Of a stretch of 64,000 nucleotides of DNA, positions 10,819 to 23,292 are shown in pieces. The stretch covers positions 62,001 through 126,000 of the forward strand of contig JAWQEG010001543.1 in the NCBI GenBank assembly GCA_033782935.1, written 5' to 3'. A program made the position numbers and the translations under genes. This DNA is from Petrolisthes cinctipes. Its lineage: Eukaryota; Arthropoda; Malacostraca; Decapoda; Porcellanidae. Below the pieces are notes generated by a model that made no database searches, was not told where the DNA came from, and saw only the letters and a program-made list of their open reading frames with translations. The first letter of the stretch is position 1. Each line of letters opens with the position of its first letter.

Positions 10819-13095
10819 CACTATCTATCTATAGCTCTGACGCCTCGTTCCCTCTGGGAACTCCCCCCAAGGGGGTAGCCACAGCAGAAGTGTCTCCAAT
10901 TCCCCCTGTTTCAACACTCCCTCCTTACTTGGTCAAGCCCTCCTCTGCCCCTCATGTTTCTCTCCCTTACATACTTTTCCACTGTTCTGCCATTTAACTG
11001 GGGGTCTGCCTCTCACACCAGGTCCCACAACTTCACTTTCATACACCTTCTTTACAAACTCCACACCTTGCATTCTCTCTACATGTCCAAACCACCTCAG
11101 TGTATTACGCTTCACTCTTTCAACCATGCCACACTCAACACCAATTGCCTTCTCACTCATACCACATCTCTCATTACTTTCTCCATCCCACCTAGTAAGT
11201 CCACATGCTCCTCTTAAGTAACCCATTTCCACTGCACCTATTCTAGACTGTTGAGCCCGACTCCATGTCCACGTCTCTGATGCATATGTCGGTGTTGGCA
11301 GGATTATACTATTTCTTAGTCCCCTTTTCACTTCCATACTCACACTTCTACCCTTCATAATCCTCCCCAGTGATCCTATGACCTGTCTACCCTTTACTAC
11401 TCTCTCCTTCAATACTTCCATATTTATATAGAACTGTATCCCTTCACTTCCTCCATCCTCTCACCCCTCAGAGTTATCTCACACTTAGTCCCAGTTGGTA
11501 CTCCCACTCTGTACGGGGTAGCAAAGTCAATCACTTCAGTTTCTGCCCTCTCAAATACCATCACTTTACTTTTCCCAACATTCACCTTCAGTTTCCTTTG
11601 TTTACACACGGACTGAAACTCATCCACCATTCTCTGCAACTCCCTTTCACTCTCAGCCATCAGCACAGTGTCATCAGCAAATAAACTTGCCACCAAGGAC
11701 CAATTTACTTCATTCACTGTCAACTTCGCCCCCAGGCCATTCACTTTGGCCTTCATCTCTCATACACCCATCCATATATATATTGAACAGCCATGGTGAC
11801 ATAACACACCCCTGTCTCAGCCCTACACGAATATTAAAACTCTCACTTGGATCACTCTCTACCCGTACACATGCCTTTGCCTCTGCATAAAAAGCCTCAA
11901 TGCCTTTCAATAAAGACCCCCCCAACACCATAATTCCTCAACACCTCTGTCATAGCTCACCTATCAACTCTATCGTATGCCTTCTCCAAGTCCATGAAGG
12001 CAGCATACAACTTCCTACCCTTCCCAATATATTTCTCCACTGTTGATTTTAATGCAAATATCTGGTCCACACATCCTCTACCCTTTCTGAACCCTCCCTG
12101 CTCCTCACTAACTTTATTCTCTGTTACTTCAACCAGTCTTTCAGTAAGAACCTTCCCATATACTAAGGAGGCTTATTCCCCTATAGCTACCACACTTATC
12201 CTTACTCCCCTTCCCCTTATACAAAGGCACAATTATGGCTCTCCTCCAATCCTTTGGCACCTCTCCCTGTCTCCAGACCAATGTGCATACTGTATAAGCA
12301 ACATCCACTCCACCACTACCTCCCCCCCACACTAACATTTCAGTAGTTATCCCATCAACCCTGGGTGCCTTTCCCATCTTCAACTTTCCTCCCATCCCCT
12401 CATTCATCAAACGATCAAAATGCCTCTTCCACACTTCTTTCACTTCCTCATTTCCACTCACAGTAACTCCATCCTCTCTCTTCATTCTCACGCTACCAGA
12501 CTTTCCTTCTCTTTCTCCTTTAACCTCCTTCCAGAATAATTTCTTGATTTCTCTAAACTTCTCATCCAGTTTCCTACCAAACTCCTCATCCACTCTCCTT
12601 TTACTCTCACTTACCATCCTCTTCACTTGACTCTTACATACATTATATTCTCTCTGCCACCTATCTATCACCTCCTGACACATTCCTCTGCAGTGTTCTA
12701 TATGCCTTCCTTTTCTTCTCTACTGCATCTTTCACTTCTTCTGACCACCATGCACTCCCTTTCTTGCCCCTCTTCTGTGTTTTGTATCCTACTACCTCTG
12801 TTGCTGTCCTCATTACTAGTGTCTTAAATATTTCATACACATCATTCACTCGCCACTCCCTCCCCAATTCCCATCCGTGCTTCCTCCAGCACCTCACCCA
12901 CCCTCCTCTTATATACCTCTCTATACTCGATGTCATTCAATCTTCCACTTGCCACCTCCCTCTTGTTCCCCCCTCCATCCTTCCTACCATACTCCCATTT
13001 TGCTCTGACCCTAATCCTCGCCATAACAGCATAGTGGTCAGAGCACTGAAACATTCCTCTCACCACACTAGCATCCATCACATCTTATGCACTTC
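10819..13095 (-). pseudogene. Non-LTR retrotransposon, 5'-truncated and decayed (copy 1)
   Basis: Read leftwards on the minus strand, the fragments follow the order of a non-LTR polyprotein. First comes the end of an apurinic-type endonuclease (FQCSDHYAVMARI, about 13,060-13,020), then a linker with WWSEEVKDAVEKKR (about 12,750). Next are reverse transcriptase blocks PLYKGKGSKDKCGSYRGISL (about 12,200), GLRQGCVMSPWLFNIYMDG (about 11,800) and SLFADDTVLMAESE (about 11,670). A C-terminal region with RNTLRWFGHVERMQG follows (about 11,100). The 3' end is a short UTR closing in (TAGA)n at 10,819-10,832. Several frameshifts break the frame, part of the RT before block 0 is deleted, and the 5' end lies inside the endonuclease. 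The microsatellite tail and domain order suggest an RTE-like or related clade; I cannot assign it firmly. A sister copy is at 53,380-57,555. Confidence 0.88.
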
Positions 13096-14690
13096 CTGGC
13101 TTTAGATCATCCCTTCCCAGCCCAAGGTTTTCAGCTATAAGTGTACCTGTTTTAACATATATATTACTAATATGTCATAATGAATCAATAACACAACTGT
13201 TTATTTATAAATTTATAAAATCTTGTTAATAACTCAAACCTTTATGCAAAATGCTCAAGGCCTACAGATAACATGACCAATAATATACTGTATCTGCACT
13301 GTATTATGTACAGGAATTGATTCATAAGTGTTTTGTATATTTTCAGTGAGGCTAGACTGAAATTATGCAATGCATAAAATCTGTAAAATATCATTTATCT
13401 GAAAGCATTTACTTTGAAGGTATTAGTAATTAATGAAGACTCCCAAAAAAGTGATTGAATGACACAGTGCAGAGGTATGACTCATTCCACAGAGAGACAT
13501 GAGTTATACAGTACTACTATTGGTATAGAATATATAAATGTTTACCATATGAGTCACATCTGTAGCCAACATCATGCACCGTGAATTTAGTAAGGAAATT
13601 TATGGTATTCAGCTACTTTCATGAATCACTCTAGGCACAATTATTGTAACAGGTTAGTGTTGTCAGGCTATGGCAAATTTGCAATTTCAGCCACTCGTGG
13701 AATTAAAAGCATAAACTACGTTTTTCCAATTTTTGGAACTTCCAAGCCACTCTATTTCTATGGAACTCCTGTCACAAATTTTATTGAATGTAAAAAGCCT
13801 GCTGACTATAAATCCGGGCTTGAAATATAGTGTTTCAAATTAAAAGCCCTTTCTTTCTCCATCCTCCTCCACTCCAATAAAGCACCTGTCACCTTGCAAC
13901 ATTTTATACAATATTCCCTCATTGATAAAGTGTATCACACTGATACACTTTTCCCTCACCCTCCAGTTACTATCAGAGCATTTATCACAATGGTACTATT
14001 GACCACAAGAATTCGTACACATGCTGTTGTTTTCATGGGTTTACAACATATACAAAATGTAAAATTATGTAATTGTAATATAACATTATTATTAGTTTGT
14101 TGTTTTGCTAATCACTGAGTCACTTGGTAAACCATTCATTGCAGTACTTCCACAATAATTTAGCCTGTGTAAGAATTCCTGTGGCCAACGGTACATTATT
14201 CTTGCATCCTATTTCATTTACCCTTGACCCTCAGGTTTGAGTTACTCTGTTCAGATGATTCACAGGTGTTTACCTGTTTCCTGGAACTGAGGTTGAAAAT
14301 CAACAAATTTTTAGCCCGACTGGATGGTGGGGGAAGTGATATGCCTGTGTGACACCTATTTTACACACACAACAATATTAATAATTGACAAGAATCTACC
14401 ACTGTTAGCAGAAGAAATTTCATGACGATTGGATATTGCCCAGAAAGAGGATTATGCACCATTGCTTGATGGAAAGACACAAACTATGAAAATGGACCGC
14501 AGATTTCAGCAACACCGAGTTCTACAAGTTTAGTGTTAACCATTCCATCCAATGCAAAAATATTCCATCTTTGTTAATCAAATACCAATCAACAGTAACA
14601 ACTATAGAGAAAGGCATCTATAATCTGTTATTCTGTAGCTGATAGGAAATGTCCACATCTGATACCATATATAGAGAAGTGTTGTTTGCA
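13096..14690. other. AT-rich intergenic DNA, no gene seen
   Basis: No frame with splice support or a recognisable domain is present. Segments near 13,620-14,180 (for example ATGGTACTATTGACCACAAG and TTCCTGTGGCCAA) have distant echoes near 46,370-46,590, so part is an old interspersed repeat. Confidence 0.4.
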
Positions 14691-14900
14691 GAGATGCGGG
14701 CATTATCTAAAGGGTTTTGATACCCTTATGGTCCTTATTGAGTCCCTTTTGGCTCTTAAAGCATCCCTCTCATCTTCTTCTTTCTTCGTGCTTGCTGTCT
14801 CTTCTCTCTATTTCCTCTTTTCCTGTTGAAATGTCAGTATTCAACCTCCAGCCTTATTGGGCCGTAACACAGCAGGCTGTAGCCAAATTTTACTTTCATT
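14690..14900 (-). repeat. Interspersed repeat, SINE-like or 3' UTR derived
   Basis: On the minus strand it reads a GACAGCAAG word, a GA-rich stretch, AAGGGTATC and a GC-rich end with TGCCCGCATCTCTGCA. The same order (GGACAGCAAGGG, GGGTACCAATACCC, GCACTACCCACATTTTTGCA) is seen at about 63,340-63,520. A related stretch lies at 54,450-54,640 inside the Tc1-like element. No internal promoter boxes were identified. Confidence 0.45.
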
Positions 14901-14989
14901 CATTAACTGTGCTTGAGACATGTGGGAACCAAGAGATTCAATGTAATGGTATCAGTTGTGGATATTTAACATCTGCTACTGATAACTAG

Positions 14990-16339
14990 ACTACAGGATA
15001 TCCCACCACTCATGAGATCATCCTTAACAAGACCATATCTGGTTAAAGCAACACACAGGAGGCAATATCAATCACATTTAGAAAACAACTTTAGCAAATA
15101 TGAAGCGCTGGGGCTTTGTGAACCTCAATACGTTACAAACCAAGAGCATCAACCATGACAGTAAAAAGTCAAATTTGAGCAACAATGTTGATGTAAATTT
15201 TACTTCCAGCTTCTATACTTCCTTGTTATGGTTTGTAATTAAGCTCTAACAACAATACTTAATTAAGAATAACATTAGTAGCTCCATTATCCGAGTTCCT
15301 CTCACTGCAGCTAGGTACAAACTCCTATGCTATGATGTGCAGGGCAGTCACAAGCCAGAATAAGTATCCAGGTCTGCTTTACATAGCTTGAAGGAGTATT
15401 AAACAAAATCCAGCAAATACGACAGGAAAAACATTGTACTATAATTGGTTCACTGGTATGTCAGATGATTCAAAGCTTAAACAAGATCTGGATACTTGTT
15501 ATGACCTGTGACTGTATATTGGGTCACAATTGTATCGTTGCACAGTGGGCTCTCTGCATAATATAAGCATTAGAAAATCTGCTGATGTCGGACACTAATA
15601 TTTTGGTGACCTTTGTTCCGTGTTCTAAATTATTTAATTCACACTGTGCACCTATACTTCTGTGACCCAGTGAACTGTACATGTGTGTTGGTAATGATCT
15701 GGACTTTGTCCCTAGGATAAAAACTGCTTGTATGTTCAGATGTGGATCATACAATAATGTTGATATGAAGTTCCTGGATGAATATAAGCAGAAGCAGTGC
15801 TTATAACTTTGATAACCCTCACAATGATTTCCCACATGAAGGACATTACAAAGTGCCTCACATATACAGCCTGATTGAATAGAATATGTATCATGGTTAA
15901 AAACATTTGAGAGAGAAACAGTGATTCCCAATACAATACAGTACTCACCTACAGAAATAGCTAACCACAGCTGCTTCAGTAACTGGTTTCCAACCTTGCT
16001 ATATTACATCTTACTGTAAAAGGAAAACAAATAATAATGGTCAGTTTTCTTCAATATATACATATACAATTCCTAACAGGCTACACGACTGAACACAAAA
16101 CTTAAAAAGTAATAAAGGGTTGTGTCAAACATTCAAAGATTATACCAGTAGGTAACTTAAATAAAGCCAACATCAAAAAATATAGAAGAAAATATGTCAA
16201 ATCAAAGATTATATACTGTATATCAGTACAGTACATTATGTAACCAGTGGGATAGTGATGGTAATCTTGGGCATCAACCCTTGAACAGACACTGGCAATT
16301 ATGATTAATATAAGATTCACTAGCATAGTCTCCTCACCT
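14990..16339. other. Intergenic DNA downstream of Hikeshi, with an unrecognised 135-codon frame
   Basis: The minus-strand frame at 15,524-15,931 is open for 135 codons but has no recognisable motif, no splice context and an unusual residue mix rich in H, C, Y and S. I regard it as a chance or repeat-derived frame. The 3' UTR of Hikeshi should occupy the right end of this interval. Confidence 0.35.
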
Positions 16340-19300
16340 TTACTTTCTCCAGAAGTTAGGGTTCAGCTGTAATTTGCGGCTAAAATTTTCGTACCACTTT
16401 GACAGAGTGGAGAGTGGTAGATACTGCTCAGAAGGGTTGGGGGTGATCTGGCTGGGGCTCTGAGCAAAGCTGGAAGCAAAGTTATAGAGGCTTTCACACA
16501 TGGCTTGGCTGAATTCCATGTATGAGTTGAGGGTAGAGGCTTCAGTTGATGGGCTGCTTACCTGACCCTGGATCTGGCTCAGTGGCTCCACCTGCAGGGG
16601 GTAGAACGAAGTCAACTGGTGTGACTGGTATTATTTCCATGGGGTACTACACTTTTGGTACATTGGAGTGCCTTGATTCCTCCAAAGTATGCAAGAAAAC
16701 AGGACCAGATTAACAAAAATAATGGTGGTCTGTTGCTTGGAAGAGTTTGGAGGCATCAATTGCTGCAGATTAACCAACATTATGCTACCCTCTTAATTAA
16801 TCCCAGGTATTATTGGTATCCTCTTTTAATTAGTGAAGTCAGTATAATGAAGGGGCTTAATTTCATGGGCTCTGAGTTTTTTCTTTAGTGTGAAAAATTA
16901 ATAAAGTGTGTCTGTCATGTCAAGGAAGCTGCTAACTAAGTATGACAGTCCTGCTTGCTTCCCCTTTCATTTCACATATGAGGCATTTCAAAAGAGTATT
17001 GACACTCAACACAGTGGAAAATAACTTCTCATACACCTTTTCTATCTACAGAATTCTACCACCACCAGTCCAGTGCACAAGAGTACAGTACTCACAGAGA
17101 TGCCTATCTGAGCATTGTGTGACATCTTCTGCTCTCCAAAGTTGAACCCTGACTGCATGTTGGTCCCGTTAGACTGCTTCAGGCCTGAGATTTTAAAGAT
17201 GGCAGAGGGTTTCTCATTGGTGATATTCCCCAGAAGGTGCCACGTTGGAGGCTTGGTCGGCTCTGGCCAGCTAAAGTACACTGTAGGCCAATGGTTAAGG
17301 GGATATAGTATATTTTTGGGACACTGAAGTGCCTTGATTCCTCTAAAGTAAGTCAGGAAACATAACAAAATAAATAAATATAATAGTATCCTGTTGCTTG
17401 GAAGAGTTTGAAAGAATTAGTTACTCCACATTTACCAACTCTGTAGCATATACCCCCTTCAGAAAGAAGAGTGATGATTTCTGGGGACACACATAGATAT
17501 AAAGACAAGTATAATAAGATCTTTATTTCATGACTTGTTTGAATAAAATACAAGATTACAGTGTCTCAGTGAAAGAAACTCAACTACAACACAATGAGAG
17601 ACAGAGATCTAATTCTTGAATCTGGCAAGATTGGTAATCATTCTTTTATTTATAACACTGCACAATGCACATGATGCTTAGTGATATCACAGTAAGACTA
17701 CTTGCAGAATTTATTCAGCTTTCAATGTATTATTTTGTTCTAACTCAAACAACCTCATATGAAAGATAGTTCCACTGAAACACTTGAATCACATGCGAGT
17801 AGAAAAGCATTGGTTGCATAACGTTCCAAGACTCAGAAGGTACGGTATCATTAACTTACTCTTCGACGAAAAGGCGCTTCATTGCAAAATTCGCATTGCA
17901 AACTGAGTGACAAAGAGAACTTGTCCTTAAAAAAGTAGTTTAACAACACCACCCTGAGCCTCTCTACATTAAAGGGGTTAGTAGACATAGAACACAGAAT
18001 TGGCTACGGTAGGCTACTTGTTGAATGTGCATGTGACCCACCTGAGCCACCAAGTCCATCAGGGAAGGGTTGTGTCCCAGTGAGGAAGACCACCACATGG
18101 TTGATGTTATCTGCCTCAGGAATCACCGTCAGGAACTGTGTCTCTCCCACCTGCTCAAAGTTTGTCTGTACCTAAAGGGAAGTGATATATTTACCTCCTT
18201 CAAGCTTGTTTAATAAAAGGGGAAGTAAAGTGTTGGGTAAATCTGGAGCAGCTAATTCCTCCAATCTATTCCAAGCTACAGGCTACCATTATTTTTGTTA
18301 ATCTAGCTATGTTTCCTGGCATACTTTGGAAGAATCAAGGCACTCTAATGCACCAAAAGTATAATGTTATTTTCCCTTAATGCATAAAAGTATTGGTATT
18401 CACAAGTGTTGCAGTTTTTATCACTTTTATAAAGGGTATGTGTAAGAGGATTACCTGAAAAGTTCTGAGCCAAATTATGATGCACACAGCAGAAGGGAAT
18501 AAGTTTAATTGTGCTGTGATACCATAACCAAGGACCTTTTTCTAATTTTGTTAAGATACACTCTCCCCATATTAGGGTTCAGTAACATTCCACAGTGGCT
18601 TTGGTTTGTTATGATCCTACCCAACCAACCACACTTGTCAGTTTTAATTATATCCAACAACAAACTCAGTCTCCATATCCAAAAAATCTGTCAGGTAGTT
18701 CCATTATTACCATAGTTTCATAGTGGAGTTATCAAAATTCATCCAATATTTCACTCATGAGTCATTTACACAGTTCAGTTTATTTCATTAGGGTGCTTGC
18801 AAACCAAAACAAATCACTGTGGAATCGGCTCATAGTTTCTATCGTTGCCGTGTGAATCTAGCATAACCAGCCTTAGTTACATACCAATAATAATTTCCCA
18901 TGACAGAGATTGTGGTCATTATACAAAGGTCAGCAAAATAAGACCAAAAATAATCACAGAAAGAACAAGTCTATGAATGGCATAATTATCTTACGACAAT
19001 ACAACAACAAATTATTACGGACTCTGGGTACCACTATACCTACTATATGTGCACACTCTACAAAAGAATCTTGGATTGCATTAATTAACATTAAAATTAT
19101 TCAAAAAGCTAAAAGGAAAGGGAGGTTCTCTTGTTGGTGAATTGGAAGGTCGCTGACTCCTCCAAACATTGACAGGAAACAGATGCCCTCAATGGAACTA
19201 ATAGGGTATTTGGGTAATTATCTAGTACAGTATATTGCCATTTACGATTACGGTATACCACAATTACAATGTTTTTACCCTCTTTACCCACTAATTTATA

Positions 19301-20076
19301 CCATTCTAAGACACTTTTCTTCGGAAATACCCCATTTCCAAACCTAACCTAGACCGCAGCAGACTACCGGGACCTAACCTGGGCAAATTACCGGGACCTA
19401 ACAGTGGTAAAGTATTGGGACCCGACCGGGAGAACATATCAGGACCTAGCCGCATGTGGCAACACTGCTACAAAATGGCAATATACGGTATTTATTGAAA
19501 GAATTACCGTTTTGTAGCAGTGTTGCCAGATCCGGCTAGGTCCCAGTATTTTGCCCCGGTCATTTCCTGTACTTTACCATGGTTATTTCCCGGTAGTTTG
19601 CCCAGGTTAGGTCCCGATAGTCTGCTGTGGTCTAGTTTAGGTTAGGTAAGGTCAGACTAACTTCAAAATGCCCCATTTGAATATACCCTATCTTGGAAAT
19701 GGGGCATTTGCGGAGGAAATGCCATAGAAGATAAGTCTTAGAATGGTCTAAATAAGTGGGTAATGAAGGTAGAAAAACCGTACGCAATAACGGTAATTCT
19801 TTCAATATTTACCCTATATAGCCTACTTGATAAATACCAGGATTTGTTTTGTGGCATAGTTTAGAGGAATCACAGACCTTCCAATTTAACAAGAGAACCT
19901 CCCCTTAATTGAGGCAGTAGCTGTACATTTCCATCAGGTTAACAACAACGTTAGAGTACAGGGAAAGTGTAGGTAGAGTGAATAACTTTAATTAAAGTAG
20001 GGAATAATAAGATCAAAGTAAAGGATGAAACACTTACCAACCTCCCCGACACAATGATACCGAATAGGTTTGCCAT
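16340..20076 (-). CDS. HIKESHI: Hikeshi, HSP70 nuclear import carrier
   Basis: Four minus-strand coding exons, 20076-20038, 18171-18042, 17280-17096 and 16591-16340, all have GT-AG junctions and compatible phases. They give 201 residues (human 197). The start is MANLFGIIVSGRL. Exon 2 contains INHVVVFLTG and PFPDGLGG; exon 3 contains VYFSWPEP, WHLLGNITNEKPSAIFKISG and AQIGIS; exon 4 contains LYNFASSFAQSPSQITPNPS and KWYENFSRKL, ending NPNFWRK. These match the N-terminal FG-nucleoporin-binding domain and the C-terminal HSP70-binding domain in order. Hikeshi (yeast Opi10 family) carries ATP-bound HSP70 into the nucleus during heat stress, independently of importin-beta. The start codon is the first possible and aligns with the human N-terminus. 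Introns hold three palindromic MITEs and a nested MITE pair. Identification is very secure. Confidence 0.96.
16629..16806. mobile_element. Palindromic MITE, 'GGAGGAATCA' family, copy 2
   Basis: One half has CACTTTTGGTACATTGGAGT then CCTTGATTCCTCC; the other half has GTTGCTTGGAAGAGTTTGG and a GATTAACCAACATT stretch ending in TTAATTAA. It lies in intron 3 of Hikeshi. Confidence 0.7.
17292..17463. mobile_element. Palindromic MITE, same family, copy 3
   Basis: Starts GTTAAGGGGATATAGTATAT and contains TTGATTCCTCTAAAGTA and GTTGCTTGGAAGAGTTTG. It ends near CATATACCCCCTTCAG. It is in intron 2 of Hikeshi, just upstream of exon 3 on the minus strand. Confidence 0.7.
18224..18381. mobile_element. Palindromic MITE, same family, copy 4
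   Basis: Carries GGAGCAGCTAATTCCTCCAA, TTGTTAATCTAGCTATGTTT and GGAAGAATCAAGGCACTCTA, bounded by AAAGGGGAAGTAAA and TTTCCCTTAATGC. It is in intron 1 of Hikeshi. Confidence 0.7.
19104..19912. mobile_element. Palindromic MITE split by two TTAGG-MITEs
   Basis: The left half (GGGAGGTTCTCTTGTTGGTG, ending near 19,199) and right half (19,818-19,912, ending GAGAACCTCCCCTTAATTGA) are the two arms of one palindromic MITE; an uninterrupted relative is at 37,283-37,446. Between them lie a diverged reverse TTAGG-MITE (19,201-19,486) and a better-kept forward copy (19,487-19,813). The outer element is thus the oldest. The whole nest lies in intron 1 of Hikeshi. Confidence 0.75.
19487..19813 (+). mobile_element. 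TTAGG-MITE copy F
   Basis: A 327-bp copy with both ends intact (GGTATTTATTGAAAGAATTA and CAATATTTACC). It abuts an older reverse copy (19,201-19,486) whose outer end is degraded. Confidence 0.88.
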
Positions 20077-20220
20077 GATGACAGCTTCCACACTCACTTC
20101 ACAAAGGTCCTCCTCTTAATTAGTGTAATATTGGATAAGGGAGCAACATTCCTCAAGAGGGCGTTGCATCTGTGTCAACTAGTTACGAGTTCACTTCACC
20201 ATCATCAATTCGTTCGTCTC

Positions 20221-20640
20221 CCTTTCAGTGTTGCCAGGTCTGCTTGACGACATTTCCTCAACTTCAACATCAGAATTTCCCTTTTACCTCAATAATTCCC
20301 TGTTTACTCCTGAAGATAGTCGTACAGTACTGTACAGTCGACAGCAGAAGTCCTGCTTCACCAAGGCACGCAGTGTTCATGGACTAGGGAAATACGCACG
20401 TTTTCTACACCTAATAATCTCGAGTCTATGAACATCGCGTGCCTCGGTGAAGCAAGTGAGGCGACAGGACTTTTGCCGCCGACTGTACATATTATACGTT
20501 ATAGTACGGTTATACCATCATCATGTTACTTCATCTGGTAAAAATTTCCCCATTTACTCTTGAACAATCTTTATATAATTTTTCAACTGGTATCTCTAAT
20601 TTCCCATATCTAGAATTTTTTTCCCATATCTGACATCATT
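20221..20640. repeat. Older repeat interrupted by a palindromic MITE
   Basis: CAGTGTTGCCAGGTCTGCTT, TCAACATCAGAATTTCCC and CTTGAACAATCTTTATATAA also occur, inverted, in one piece at about 43,448-43,650. Here the repeat is split by the element at 20,335-20,485. Confidence 0.65.
20335..20485. mobile_element. 151-bp palindromic MITE with TA flanks
   Basis: Ends are CAGTCGACAGCAGAAGTCCT and AGGACTTTTGCCGCCGACTG, flanked by TA at 20,333-20,334 and 20,486-20,487. The two arms are complementary over roughly 55 bp with a short loop, as in Tc1/mariner-type MITEs. A lone relative of one end (TACAGGCGGCGGCAAAAAAC) lies at about 35,913. Confidence 0.75.
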
Positions 20641-20649
20641 GCTTTCTTT

Positions 20650-22750
20650 TTCGCCTCAGGTATTGTTGTTGATGATGGTGGTGACGGTTTCTAGTAGGAC
20701 GCCTTTTATACGGCTTCCACTTTGGCTATCGTCTCTTTCTAATATAGTTTGTTATTGACTTTATAGGTTAATGGTGATTTGTGTTCTAGGTGGTACAGTA
20801 TGTTTTCTTTTTATAATATCAATGTATCTATGGTTCCTGTTGCCTGGCCTAGGGACTCCTTGCTGTTGTCGACACTATATTTTTCTTGGTTATTTCGAAA
20901 TTATATTTTCGATACCATGAATATTTCGGCATCAGCAATATAATGATACTAAAATTAATGTGATTTGATCAATCAAGTATAGAAGATAAGTAATGATGAT
21001 GCTCAGGAAAAGAAATACATATACTGTATCAATAGAAAATGTGCCATATGGTGTCACCTCCAGAATATTCGTGAAAATTCCTCAACTGTCAACACATGCC
21101 AACAACACCACATAATATTGATAGGTATAGGCTTATTTGATGTGTTTTTGGAGTAATCTGTCTTAGATTGCGTCAAATTCACAAAGAGGCCAAAATAATG
21201 AATGGGGATACAAGATAGGGATGAGCACTTTAGATTCTTTTATCAACTTCGTCTGAGAAACACGTGACAACCTCGTCTGGAAAAGCTACAATACAGGTAA
21301 AATAGATATATCAGGATTAAAAGGAGACGGGCAAAACGAAGAGGTTTATTGTTACAGTCGAATCCATTCTCATTACATGGGCAAATAAGGAAGGACACAT
21401 AATCACGAAATCAATGTAGTATAGGATGCCTCTCGATCATTGGCTTGTATTCTATAACAATGACGCGTATAGTCGAGAACAATGATGATTATGCTAGACT
21501 TTGTTTGATATTAAGGGTTTGTAGCCGAAAGGCATATTATAATATTTGTCAGCAAACTGGAGTGTGTAATATGTGGAACTAAAAACAAAACTGTTCAAGG
21601 CTAGAAAGTAGGCCTAGTCATTGACAAAAGATTTGGAGGAGACAAAGGAGAGGAGTAAAATAACAATAAATTTATGTTTGAATATTATCCTCGACTTGAC
21701 AACCACTTCTACCTTTACTAAATAATTGTGTTTGCTACGATACTACATAAGGTGTTAACATTCTACAATATCACAATTAAAAGTCTTCAGTCGGTGTAGG
21801 CTACGTAGCCAATAAGTCTAAGGATTAAAAATGATCGACTAAGAAGTATACATTCTCATTTCTAAGATATATCTGACATCTTAAGTATACAGTATAATAT
21901 TATATACATGCAGGGATCATTGCATAAAAGGGTATACTGATTACTGACCACATTATGTAATGTAAGTACAGTACAGTCACATCGATCCAATAGTTCTACT
22001 GCAACACCTTTAGGGACCTCATGATGTAGTCAGAAAATTGGAGGTTATAGTGATCGACAGTCCTTCAAATATTTCCACGAAACACCACCTATCTTGAAGG
22101 AGTTTATTTCATGGCATTATCAGGAGGAATCAGAAGCCACCAAGTCTCGTAAACGATCACAGGGTCCTTAATTCGAATGACACGTATATAGCCTTGATAG
22201 ATTCTCTCAAACTGCTCACTTTTTTCCTCCCGAGATAGCCTACAGGGACTATGGTCATATTTATTTATTCTATGGATCGTGACTATACATAACTTATAAT
22301 ATACAGTATATCAGAACGCATTCATAATAATTCACAGCATACAGGCTGGTTAGGTAGGCTACAGGAGGATAGTCTATGAATCCTGGTAGGCTATATAATT
22401 ATATAGTTATCTGGAGGCATTCGATCATGATTATTACAATATTATTTTTTGGGTTAAGTGAGGAGTCATGGCTGTTTAGATGAGAGAGGAGGAGAATGTG
22501 TGGCGCAGCAATGAGAGAAAAAGGTTCATCCTAGATCTGCCATTAATTATCCCATTAATGCCCCGGAAACTTCTTTTCTGGGGGATATTTTGTTTGATTT
22601 GGCGAGAAAATTACTGGCGGGAATTCTGAATGGGGTTTTATTTTTCTTGGATTGGCCGGGAATTTGATGGAATGGGCAGGAAGTTGATCGGGTATTACTA
22701 TTACTATCGTCTGGGTGGGAATAGTGATCAGGTACAGTTATTGAAAAATT
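20650..22750. other. Intergenic DNA between Hikeshi and bestrophin
   Basis: Mostly AT-rich with no supported exon. A further palindromic element sits at about 22,003-22,175 (arms GGGACCTCATGATGTAGTCA and CACAGGGTCCTTAATTC); its relative is at 37,455-37,605. The promoter of Hikeshi should lie at the left end. Confidence 0.45.
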
Positions 22751-22760
22751 GACTAGAAAT

Positions 22761-23292
22761 TTAATCGGGTAATTGTTGGAGCTGTTGGGGAGAAACTGGT
22801 CGGATATACGACAGACTCGGTGGGAAAACTGATTTGGTACATAGTAGTTGGTTTTGGCGGGAAAACTGTTCGGGTACGGGAAGTCGTTGGTTTAGGCGGG
22901 AAGACTGGTCGAGTAGTCGTTGGTTTGGGCAGGAAGAAAATTGGTCGGTTAATTGTTGGCTTATTAAGCGGGAAAACTGGTCGGGTAATCGTTGGCTTAG
23001 GCGGGAAGACTGGTCGGGTAGTCGTTGGCATGGGCGGGAAGAAAATTGGTCGGTTATTTTCTGGGCTGAGCGGGAAATTTGACCTGCTGGAGTTGGGTAG
23101 TGGTAATAAGACTGAGAGAAATCAATCTTTGGTAGTGGACTGCTGCAAGACTCGAGCTTGTCCCGACTTAACCTAAGGGCGGGTGTGACTGTGGCGACGG
23201 AGGGATGAAGGATGAGTCTGGTGGTGGTTTGGCTGGCATTCTCCAAGTACACACTCACTTGTTGATTATACCTGGGTGTCGACTTCGTGTTC
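22761..23292 (-). CDS. Probable last exon of the bestrophin tail, repetitive
   Basis: After a TCTGTCTGCAG acceptor the frame runs open from 23292 to a stop at 22761. It starts [20 protein letters not shown] and becomes repetitive (units like [15 protein letters not shown]). The repeat comes from imperfect 30-33-bp DNA units between about 22,800 and 23,080. A second minus-strand frame through the same DNA is also open and reads as [11 protein letters not shown] units. The upstream exon 23569-23496 ([20 protein letters not shown]...) ends in phase 2 with a consensus GTAAGT donor and joins exactly. Bestrophin C-termini are poorly conserved, so homology cannot confirm this exon; the assignment rests on splice sites, phase and position. 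Confidence 0.45.

Noticed and set aside
22820..23176. Plus-strand 118-codon glycine-rich frame
   Set aside because: A product of the same 30-33-bp minisatellite that keeps several frames open; no start context or splice support.
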